Shown: piece by piece, positions 55,879-63,103 of the stretch | Numbering within the stretch: the first letter of the stretch is position 1 | Layout of the letters: each line of letters begins with the position of its first letter | Assembly (NCBI GenBank): GCA_903832295.1 | Contig: CAILAZ010000093.1 | Coordinates: 1 to 64,000 of the forward strand | DNA: 64,000 nucleotides | Source of the DNA: an uncultured Acidobacteriota bacterium | GTDB taxonomy: Bacteria; Acidobacteriota; Terriglobia; Terriglobales; Acidobacteriaceae | Direction of reading: 5' to 3' | Program-made: the position numbers and the translations under genes | The notes under the pieces: generated by a model | The model's input: the letters and a program-made list of their open reading frames with translations, nothing else | The model's database searches: none | Told to the model about the DNA's origin: nothing

Positions 55879-56365
55879 ACCTTCAATTCACAGGGCTTTG
55901 CGCCAGTGGTCACAAAGCAGAGATCATATGCGCCGCCGTTGCCCCGGTCAATCATTTGCTGCATCGCAAAATCTCTTCGCGGTCAATTTTGATGCAGCGA
56001 TATCTCCCTTTGATGGAGCCGATCGTGCATTCCCTGACACCAGCAAAAAAGCGACCTTTTTGAGGTCGCTTTCTGAAAGAGGCAAGGGAGGGAGGGATCG
56101 TTTTGGCAGGAAAAAATTAGACGTTGCCCCAGTATGTCGGAGCAGCCGAGAGAAGTTGGTACTTCTTGAGAGGGACTTGCATTTGATTTTGCGGCCTCTT
56201 TGTTGCTAATTAAGATGCACGTTCTGGGCCAGCTGATAAAATTTTTATTCAGAATTCCGCAAACATTTATATCTATCTACAAACACAGTGCTTAGACAAA
56301 TTTCTCTTGGATGTCCTATCCCCAGGAGTGCTGAACAAGTCCATCGTAGTGGAACGGGCGTTCCA
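55879..56365. other. 487-bp region between DksA-like and sigma-54 activator genes
   Basis: It contains the DksA-like promoter and a hairpin at 56050-56070 (AGCGACCT with AGGTCGCT, T-rich loop, A-run before and TTTC after, so possibly bidirectional). The rest (56075-56365) is AT-richer and shows no gene that I can support; a 103-codon + frame at 55898 has no family look and no Shine-Dalgarno. Confidence 0.45.
55923..55951 (-). promoter_or_regulatory. sigma-70 promoter of the DksA/TraR-like gene
   Basis: TTGACC (55951-55946) and TATGAT (55928-55923) are 17 bases apart on the minus strand. The start near 55916 gives a leader of about 50 nt. Confidence 0.6.
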
Positions 56366-57883
56366 CTATTTGGTTCCAACCGTTCTCTTCTGAATAAGAT
56401 TCTGCTCTTCTATCAACTTGAGTTTGTTAAGAAGAGCCTTATAACTTACTTTCAGGATCTTCGCTGCCTGGCGCCGATTCCAGCGAGTCTGGTTAAGGAC
56501 CCGCTCAATCGCCTCGCGCTCCGCTCGCATCGCCGCCTGCCGACCGATTTCCAGCAATGACAGCGACTCCACACCTTCCGCAGCGGGCGCAGCGGTCGCG
56601 ACCTCAGCCAATTCAGTGCTCGCCCCGGCGAAATGGTTCTTTCCTGAGACGCCGTTCCCTTTTGGTTCCCAAACCGGGATCGCCGCCGCACCCGCTGAGG
56701 AAACCACCGGCTTATGTGTCGATAGCTCGCGAATGATCTGTGACTCGTTCCCTACAATGACATAGCGCTTTACCAGATTCTCGAGCTCGCGTATGTTCCC
56801 AGGCCAGGTGTACTCCATCATCCGGCTCACCGCGTAATCGGTAAACGGCGGCGGCTGCTTTCCGTAATATTCGCTGTATTTCCGCAGAAAAAAATCCAGA
56901 AACACAGGAATCTCCTCCTGCCTCTCCCGCAACGGCGGAATGTGGATGCTCACCACGTTTAGCCGGTAGAAAAGGTCCTCGCGGAACATCCCCTCCTCCA
57001 CGGCCCGTTCCAGTTGCTTGTTGGTCGCGGCCAGCACCCGCACATCTACCGCAATGTCCCGCTTGCCGCCCAGCCTTGAGAACTCCCCATCCTGCAGAAC
57101 GTGCAACAGCTTTGCCTGCAAGGCAGGGTGCATCTCGCTGATTTCATCCAGAAAGATTGTGCCTCCGTGTGCCAGGTCGAACTTTCCGAGCTTCTGCCGG
57201 TTTGCGCCCGTGAAGGCACCCGGCTCGTAGCCAAACAGCTCGCTCTCCAGCAGTTCATGCGGAATTGCCGCGCAGTTCACCTTTACAAATGGCTTCTCAT
57301 GCCGCAGTGAGTGAGAAAACACCATGCGCGCAACCACTTCCTTGCCCGTGCCGCTCTCTCCCCTGATCAGCACCGTGGCGTTCGTATCGGCCACCTGCTC
57401 GATGGTGTTCTTCACGTCCTCCATCTTCGGGCTGGTACCAAACAGCATGCTGAAGTCGCTCTGCCTCCGCACCTGGTCGCGGAGCTGCGTTACCTCGTTT
57501 GTCAACCGCTGCCCGTCCAGCAGGCGAGCCATCCGCTGATCCAACGCAGGCAAGTCGATTGGCTTGGAGATGAAATCGTCAGCCCCCAACTTTGAGGCCC
57601 GGAATACCACATCCGGAGAACCGCTGCTGGCCGTCATAATCACGGACACCTCCGGCTTAATCTGCTTCAACCGCTCCAGCGTCTCCATGCCTTCCATGCC
57701 TCGGGCGTCGGCGTCGAGCAGAACCAGAGACGGATCGAAGACCCGGAACATCCGCACCGCCTCCTCGCCCGTCGAAGCCGAGCTTACATCGAAGCTCCGG
57801 CGCATCAGGTGCGCACTCAGGAAGCGGGACTGGGCTCGATCGTCGTCCACGATCAAGATACGTGTTCTCGGAACTGCGTGCAT
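56366..57883 (-). CDS. NtrC-family sigma-54-dependent response regulator
   Basis: A 505-residue regulator. Residues 8-125 form a receiver (RILIVDDDRAQSRFL, phospho-Asp in SLVLLDADARG); 160-400 form the AAA+ domain with Walker A GESGTGKE, the sigma-54 contact GAFTGA (GYEPGAFTGANR) and an R-finger region; 465-500 hold a Fis-type helix-turn-helix (NRRQAAKILKVSYKALLNKL). It activates sigma-54 promoters on phosphorylation. ATG 57883 begins the receiver; an upstream ATG 57982 with AAAAGG would add 33 residues that are not conserved. No histidine kinase gene is adjacent. A 12-bp palindrome at 57942-57953 lies upstream. Confidence 0.94.
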   Translation of the reverse strand: MHAVPRTRILIVDDDRAQSRFLSAHLMRRSFDVSSASTGEEAVRMFRVFDPSLVLLDADARGMEGMETLERLKQIKPEVSVIMTASSGSPDVVFRASKLGADDFISKPIDLPALDQRMARLLDGQRLTNEVTQLRDQVRRQSDFSMLFGTSPKMEDVKNTIEQVADTNATVLIRGESGTGKEVVARMVFSHSLRHEKPFVKVNCAAIPHELLESELFGYEPGAFTGANRQKLGKFDLAHGGTIFLDEISEMHPALQAKLLHVLQDGEFSRLGGKRDIAVDVRVLAATNKQLERAVEEGMFREDLFYRLNVVSIHIPPLRERQEEIPVFLDFFLRKYSEYYGKQPPPFTDYAVSRMMEYTWPGNIRELENLVKRYVIVGNESQIIRELSTHKPVVSSAGAAAIPVWEPKGNGVSGKNHFAGASTELAEVATAAPAAEGVESLSLLEIGRQAAMRAEREAIERVLNQTRWNRRQAAKILKVSYKALLNKLKLIEEQNLIQKRTVGTK

Positions 57884-58199
57884 CTCGGTACCGTCCTCGC
57901 AACGAAGCCACACCCAAATGGTGTCGGATTTCGAACGTCCATACTCTAGAGTAGTCACTCCAGAAAACGGTTGCCTGCCCATGTGCCTTTTCTTGGTCGT
58001 TCAAGTCAAGAAAGTGGCTCGCACGTGCAATCTTTCAGTGGAAATCCTAGTGCAACTTCCTATTATTGGCACCAAAATAATAACCCTATGCATGGAGTTC
58101 CCACCTGAGCCCTTCTGCAGTGCCCGGTCCATGTAATTATTGCGCAGCAGATAAGGCTGGCGCTGGGCCAGCCTCATCTGCTGCTGAACTCGAAAATTG
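57884..58199. other. 316-bp region upstream of the sigma-54 activator
   Basis: A perfect palindrome TACTCTAGAGTA (57942-57953) and an imperfect inverted repeat around 57910 (ACACC and GGTGT) lie upstream of the regulator gene. Around 58146-58180 a hairpin (CAGCAGAT with ATCTGCTG, inner GGCTGG with CCAGCC) follows the GvpL/F gene. No T-run is clear, so termination is only possible. Confidence 0.45.
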
Positions 58200-58940
58200 C
58201 TAGTTGTTGTTGACTACAGTGCGCACTTTGCCGGGGCTCGGCATGAAGTGATAGGGCGGCCAAGGGCCGGTCAGTGAGATTTCCACGTCTTTAAATTGGC
58301 GCAGCGCACTCGAATACCTGTTCTGGTATTTCTCAACCCCCGCCGAGTCGATCAGGTGCGCAATGTCCAGCACAATTCCCGTATCTACCTTCTTGCAGGT
58401 AATTTCTTCCTGCAGCGGGTTGAGTAATTTATTCACCTGGACGGATAGTGCTCGAGCTTTCGATTGCCGCTCGCGATCACGGCTGGCCTGCTCACGCAGT
58501 TTGGTCAGGTACTCGCCTCCTGCCTTGTGAGGCAAAACCGCCAGCACCTCCGCAATTGCCGTACCCTCCCGCACCGTAACCTTGATATGCATCTCGCTCT
58601 TTCCGCGAAGTTTTGCGATCGAGTCGGCAAAGGTCTTCTTATTGTTGCGGATGGCTTGGCGTAGAGCCTCATCAGACTCAAACACCGTTCCAAATTTGAA
58701 GGGCAGCAGCGTTGCCACCTTGAAACACTCGCTCACAATTCGCGCATGCTCCATCGGGGACTGCGTGCTCAGAACTTGTCCATGTTCAATTTCGCTAACA
58801 ATGACCACAAACTCACCGCAGGGAAAACCCCGCACCGCGCTTGCGTTGATGCCTTTAAGAGATTCGATGAGAAACGGGCGGCGAACCCGGCCTTGCTGAA
58901 AGTTCGCCTGTTCGCTAATGCAGTATGCGTACCACGCCAT
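58200..58940 (-). CDS. orphan GvpL/GvpF-family protein
   Basis: A 246-residue protein matching the gas-vesicle GvpL/GvpF family: MAWYAYCISE at the N-terminus, GEFVVIVSEI, and the hallmark LLPFKFGTVFESDEALRQAI near residue 80. No GvpA or other gas-vesicle genes are present, so gas vesicles are unlikely; the family member may have another role here. ATG 58940 follows GGAG. It is divergent from the GGDEF gene and downstream of no operon partner. GvpL/F homologues without gas vesicles occur in soil bacteria. Confidence 0.82.
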   Translation of the reverse strand: MAWYAYCISEQANFQQGRVRRPFLIESLKGINASAVRGFPCGEFVVIVSEIEHGQVLSTQSPMEHARIVSECFKVATLLPFKFGTVFESDEALRQAIRNNKKTFADSIAKLRGKSEMHIKVTVREGTAIAEVLAVLPHKAGGEYLTKLREQASRDRERQSKARALSVQVNKLLNPLQEEITCKKVDTGIVLDIAHLIDSAGVEKYQNRYSSALRQFKDVEISLTGPWPPYHFMPSPGKVRTVVNNN

Positions 58941-59282
58941 CTTCGCTCTCCAACGATTCCCGGCCGCGCCACTCCGGGGATAGGACCAGCTTCAACTGAA
59001 TTGGAACCTTCGGGGGAAATCTACTTGGGGGAGGTGGTCCATTCCATCCTGTCTTCTTGACCTTCGCCTGCTGCCGCCAGGGAACCCTGTACTGCTGCCT
59101 TTGGCGCCTGATAACGGCCAATCTAAAGGAGGTTCTTACCTCCTTAATCCTAAAGCGAAAGGCTGAATTTAGCAACCAGAAGTCGAAAAATAGTCATTGA
59201 GCGGAATCGCCCATCCCGGCAAGGGCGGCACCGGTGGCCGGGCGGGCATCCAACCCGCGACAGGCTTTAAAAGGCCGAAAAC
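58941..59282. other. 342-bp divergent region between GvpL/F and GGDEF genes
   Basis: A perfect inverted repeat AAGGAGGT-TCTT-ACCTCCTT (59126-59145) sits in the middle of the region, and a GC-rich segment around 59205-59265 can fold. The arm contains an AGGAGG sequence, but no start codon follows at a usable distance. Nothing matches a known riboswitch; a c-di-GMP riboswitch was looked for and not found. Confidence 0.45.
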
Positions 59283-60401
59283 ATGGCATCTCAAACCACT
59301 CCGGAACCGGAACCGCTGGAGCGCTTTGCGGTCGAAGTCTTCTCCGAACTGAAGGAGGAAACCATCGGTCGCCGCGCCCGCGAGGTCAACGTGCTTCTCC
59401 GCATGAGCATGCTCGCCGGCTTGGAAATGGAACTTCCATCAACCCTCAACCTTATCTGTGATCTTGCCGGCGAAATCGTCACGTTCTCCCGCGGAGCCGT
59501 CTATTTCTGGGATGAGGATGCCGAAGTCATGCACGTTCGCGTCACCCGTAACCTGCCCGATCCGGACGAGGAGAGTTATACCCGCGCCAACGTTCTCAAC
59601 TACTGGTCCGCGAAACTTGGACGCCCCCTGCTCCTCACGAGGCATTGCCAGCCCCAGGCAGACGTTCTCCTTGCTTATATGGAATCTGCTAGCGTCCTCG
59701 TGGTGCCCCTCTTTGTTCGCAATCGGGTCCTGGGTTCACTCCAACTCTTCGGAGAGCGTACAGACAGCTTCTCGCGCGAAGACGCTCAACTGCTCTGGAT
59801 CCTCTCCCTGGTTGCCGAGAGCATGCTGGCCCGTGACTACTCAAACGAGACGCTGCTCCGCTTCGCTTTCACGGATTTCCTCACCGGACTCAAGACGCGT
59901 GGCTACTTCGAGCAGCAACTCGATCTCGAGCTTGCCCGTGCTGACCGCCGCGGAACCCAGCTTGCAGTCCTCATGATCGATATCGACTACTTCAAGCGCC
60001 TCAATGACACACACGGCCATCATGCCGGGGACGTCGTCCTCCGCGACGTCGCCGCTCTCCTCACCCGCGATCTCCGGGAAGTGGACACTGCCGCCCGATA
60101 CGGTGGCGAGGAGTTCATCCTCCTGCTTCCGGAGACTGACATTCAGGGCGCAAAGCTCGTTGCCCAGCGTCTGCGATCCTCCATAGACCTGGCCAACTTC
60201 TTCACCGGGGCACGCAATTCCTCTGTTGATGAAACCGAACACGTCACCATCAGTGTCGGCGTTGTCATGTTCCCCGCGGAAGCCCGTTTCAAGCGCGACC
60301 TTCTCGAAGCGGCCGACGCAGCGCTCTATGAGGCCAAGGCGCGTGGCCGTAATCGGGTCGTCCTCTACTCTGAAATCAAGACCGAAAAAGAAGCCTCGTA
60401 G
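59283..60401 (+). CDS. GAF-GGDEF diguanylate cyclase
   Basis: A 372-residue signalling enzyme that makes c-di-GMP. Residues 40-190 form a GAF domain (NLICDLAGEIVTFSRGAVYFW) that may sense a ligand; residues 195-365 form the GGDEF domain with the active site GGEEF in DTAARYGGEEFILL and FLTGLKTRGYF. An inhibitory I-site (REVD, 5 residues before GGEEF) suggests product feedback. ATG 59283 follows AAAAGG by 8 nt. Neighbours give no fixed partner. It could affect adhesion or the surface proteins encoded downstream. Confidence 0.92.
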   Translation: MASQTTPEPEPLERFAVEVFSELKEETIGRRAREVNVLLRMSMLAGLEMELPSTLNLICDLAGEIVTFSRGAVYFWDEDAEVMHVRVTRNLPDPDEESYTRANVLNYWSAKLGRPLLLTRHCQPQADVLLAYMESASVLVVPLFVRNRVLGSLQLFGERTDSFSREDAQLLWILSLVAESMLARDYSNETLLRFAFTDFLTGLKTRGYFEQQLDLELARADRRGTQLAVLMIDIDYFKRLNDTHGHHAGDVVLRDVAALLTRDLREVDTAARYGGEEFILLLPETDIQGAKLVAQRLRSSIDLANFFTGARNSSVDETEHVTISVGVVMFPAEARFKRDLLEAADAALYEAKARGRNRVVLYSEIKTEKEAS

Positions 60402-60748
60402 TACTCTGCTCAGAGCACTTAGTACCAAGCCGTTCTGCTGGACACTCGCTTGCAATCCAGATTCTCAGCATGCTCTGAACTGACTTCGAATCAGGAACGT
60501 GCAGCATGCTCTCGCAACTTCGCACCTCAAGGTTTCAGGGCCAAACTTGAGGTTCCAGCCATTTACCCTTAAGCCCAGCATAAGAGCAGTATCTTCCAGC
60601 CACTACGGCGCACAGCCGGGTCCCTTCTCTCCCCGCTTATCGCATTCTGCTGAAACTGTTTGCGCAGTGCGCCACTGCGTCCGCCCGGAGCCGGGTCGAT
60701 TGTTCGCGATCACTCGTGCCTTTCGGGAGACACCCACAAGGAGCAAAT
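60402..60748. other. 347-bp region upstream of the CXXCH/BACON protein gene
   Basis: A direct repeat of CAGCATGCTCT occurs at 60466-60476 and 60502-60512, spaced 36 bp, and a CTCTGCTCAGAG palindrome lies near 60403. No gene, riboswitch or clear promoter was seen. The Shine-Dalgarno AAGGAG of the next gene is at 60738-60743. Confidence 0.4.
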
Positions 60749-62785
60749 ATGAAGAGAGAATTGTTCAGACCGGCGAAATCCCGCTGGGCGCTGGTATGCC
60801 TGCTCGCACTCCTGGCCATCTGCCTGGTTCCCGCAGCCTACGCCTACCCCACAGGTCTCAGTGGATATTCCGGCAAGACGGCTGGCCGGACCTGCAATAG
60901 CTGCCATGACGGAGGCGTAGTTCCCACCGTCGTCCTGACAGGCCCAACCTCCGTGGTTTCCGGTTCCACGAACAAATACACCCTCACCATAAGCGGTGGG
61001 CAGCAGGTCGAGGGAGGGCTGGACGTGGCTGTCACCGCCGGCACCATCGCCGCCTCTGACCCGCTCACCCAGATCATGGCCAGCGAACTCACGCACAACC
61101 AACCGAAATCAGCTGATGCCAGTGGCAACGTTGCCTGGACCTTCAACTGGACTGCTCCCACGGTTACCGCAAACACCAGCGTCACCATGTATGGCGCTGG
61201 ACTTTCCGCTGACGCCAGCGGCGACACCAGCGGCGACTCGGGAAGCACCGCTACGCTCGCCATCGCCGTCACCGCGGCAGCCCCAGCTCCCACCATCACC
61301 GCTACTCCCAGCAGCCTGTCGTTTGCTTATACGATTGGCGGCACCTCACCTGCATCGAAGAGCCTCGCCATCAGCAGCAGCGGGACCGCTGTCAGCTACA
61401 CGATTGCCTCTTCGGCTGCATGGCTGACCGCCAGCGCGGCCAGCGGCACTACCCCCGGCACGCTGAACATCACTGCCAATCCCACCGGCCTTGCAGCCGG
61501 AAGCTACACCGGCAACATCACCGTCACATCCACGGGAGCCTCCAACAGCCCGCAGACCGTGCCGGTAACGTTCGTCGTCAGCCCCGCCGTGGTCCCCAAT
61601 CCGCAACTGACTGCAACTCCCAGCTCTTTGGCATTTGCATATCAGTCGGGCAGCGGAACCCTTGGTTCGCAGACAATCGCGGTCACCAGCAGCGGATCAG
61701 CGATTAGCTACACTGCGGCTGCATCCGGTGGTACGTGGCTCTCTGTCACTCCAGCTTCCGGAACCACTCCCGGCAATCTGGCGGTCTCGGTCAATCCTGG
61801 TACCTTGGCTGCGGGAACCTACAACGGAACGATCACCATTACATCCGCAGGCGCCTCCAATAGTCCGCAAACCGTGCCGGTAACCCTTGTGGTCACCGCC
61901 GCGCCACCGCCGACTACGGGCACGCTCACCGCAACTCCGGCGACTCTGTCCTTCACCTCATCCCGCGGGGACGATCACAGCTCCACCAACCCCGCTCCCC
62001 AGACCGTGAACGTGTCCAGCAGCGCCACCAAGCCGGTCGCATTCACCACTGATGTCGCCGGCATGTGGCTGCATGTCACTCCTGCAGGCGGCACCACTCC
62101 TGCTGCGCTCACCGTTTCGGTGGATGCATCCGGCATGGCCTCTGGCACCTACACCGGTACCATCAAGGTCAACGCTACCGGCATGGATAGCGCTGCCATT
62201 ACCGTGACCTTGGTTGTAGGTTCCGGCGAGGATGGCAACAAGCAAATGTCTGCCCAACCCTTCATCTCAGATACTGGCCGCACAGGAAGCGTCACCGCAA
62301 AATGGGTGCGCGGCGCCGGTGTCCCCGTGAGCAACTCTGTCGATCAGTACAAAACCGGGCTGCTGCTCATCAAGAACAGTGCCTCCACGAGCAAGGCCCT
62401 CGCTGGCGCAACCATCACCGGAGTCTCGGAGATTTCCATTACCGAGCTCGGTTTTGATGTCGCTGAAGGCGGCCACTGCACCGCAAAGTCTCCTCACTTC
62501 GTCATCACCACCTCTGACGATGTGGTCCACAACATTGCGGGCTGCTCTCTGGGTACCGTTCAAGCTGCACCGGCATTGGGATGGAAGCGTCTGCGCTTCA
62601 ACATTGCCAATCCTGCGCAGGCCTTCCCGCCCGTCAACCCCACCTCCACTGTGAAGTCGATTCGCGTCGTGTTGGACGAAGGGCCGGACGCAACCATTAA
62701 CAAGAGCGGAGTCGTTGTTCTCGACAACATCGACATCAACGGCACCCTCATCGGCAAAGGCAATACCACTTCGCACGATGAGTAA
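60749..62785 (+). CDS. choice-of-anchor V protein with CXXCH motif and BACON repeats
   Basis: A 678-residue exported protein. The signal peptide is residues 1-32; then a choice-of-anchor-V-like domain with a CXXCH motif at 49-53 (TCNSCHDGG), which may bind a c-type heme or metal; then three BACON domains (about 190-500), each beginning TATPSSLSFAY or similar with WLTASAASGTTPG; then a 170-residue C-terminal domain (SDTGRTGSVTAKWVRGAG) of unknown family. ATG 60749 follows AAGGAG. It is probably surface-exposed, but the ligand is unknown. Confidence 0.8.
   Translation: MKRELFRPAKSRWALVCLLALLAICLVPAAYAYPTGLSGYSGKTAGRTCNSCHDGGVVPTVVLTGPTSVVSGSTNKYTLTISGGQQVEGGLDVAVTAGTIAASDPLTQIMASELTHNQPKSADASGNVAWTFNWTAPTVTANTSVTMYGAGLSADASGDTSGDSGSTATLAIAVTAAAPAPTITATPSSLSFAYTIGGTSPASKSLAISSSGTAVSYTIASSAAWLTASAASGTTPGTLNITANPTGLAAGSYTGNITVTSTGASNSPQTVPVTFVVSPAVVPNPQLTATPSSLAFAYQSGSGTLGSQTIAVTSSGSAISYTAAASGGTWLSVTPASGTTPGNLAVSVNPGTLAAGTYNGTITITSAGASNSPQTVPVTLVVTAAPPPTTGTLTATPATLSFTSSRGDDHSSTNPAPQTVNVSSSATKPVAFTTDVAGMWLHVTPAGGTTPAALTVSVDASGMASGTYTGTIKVNATGMDSAAITVTLVVGSGEDGNKQMSAQPFISDTGRTGSVTAKWVRGAGVPVSNSVDQYKTGLLLIKNSASTSKALAGATITGVSEISITELGFDVAEGGHCTAKSPHFVITTSDDVVHNIAGCSLGTVQAAPALGWKRLRFNIANPAQAFPPVNPTSTVKSIRVVLDEGPDATINKSGVVVLDNIDINGTLIGKGNTTSHDE
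61300..62220 (+). repeat. three tandem BACON-coding repeats
   Basis: Units start near 61299, 61611 and 61926, about 312 bp apart. The first two are alike in sequence (GASNSPQTVPVT shared), the third has diverged. They encode protein modules and not mobile DNA. Confidence 0.75.
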
Positions 62786-62825
62786 TCCTCACCATCGCCG
62801 GCTAACTGACGGCTGACGCAGGAAA

Positions 62826-62858
62826 ATTGGGGTCGGAGCATCTGCTCCGGCCCCAATT
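62826..62858. terminator. bidirectional terminator after the CXXCH/BACON gene
   Basis: AATTGGGGTCGGAGCA pairs with TGCTCCGGCCCCAATT, with one G-T type mismatch and a 2-base loop. The minus strand runs into TTTTCC; the + strand into CTCG. Either gene may use it. Confidence 0.65.
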
Positions 62859-62880
62859 CTCGAACTGCTCGCTTGTTCGC

Positions 62881-63075
62881 TTACAGATCGTCGCGTGAGA
62901 TACTCAGCTTGCGGAGCCGCGCGTTCAGCGTTGTCCGTTTCATTCCCGGCCGTTCGGCAGCTCTTTCCGTCGTGAAGTCCGCCTGGCGGCCGCCTTCGAT
63001 TCCCGCAGCCAGCCTGTACTCCACACCCCCTGACTTAGATAGCGTCCACAAAAACGAGCGGGAATGAGAGACCAT
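62881..63075 (-). pseudogene. 3' remnant of a sigma-54 activator (Fis-type helix-turn-helix)
   Basis: The last residues GMKRTTLNARLRKLSIS are nearly identical to the Fis-type helix-turn-helix end of FhlA/NtrC-type activators, with an AAERP segment before it. Upstream of that (63000-63075) the sequence does not resemble the AAA+ domain, and there is no start or Shine-Dalgarno. This is the shortest surviving end of a lost regulator gene. The open frame itself is 64 codons long. Confidence 0.65.
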
Positions 63076-63103
63076 TCCCGCCCGTGTGCAATTCCTCGAA
63101 GCC

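Noticed and set aside
55898-56209. 103-codon + frame between the DksA-like and sigma-54 genes
   Set aside because: No Shine-Dalgarno, composition unlike proteins of the window, and it runs through a hairpin and a promoter on the other strand.
58941-59282. Possible c-di-GMP riboswitch upstream of the GGDEF gene
   Set aside because: The conserved GEMM blocks are not present; only generic inverted repeats are seen.
60660-60748. Possible riboswitch before the CXXCH gene
   Set aside because: The sequence folds but lacks any conserved block I know; the signal is too weak to call.
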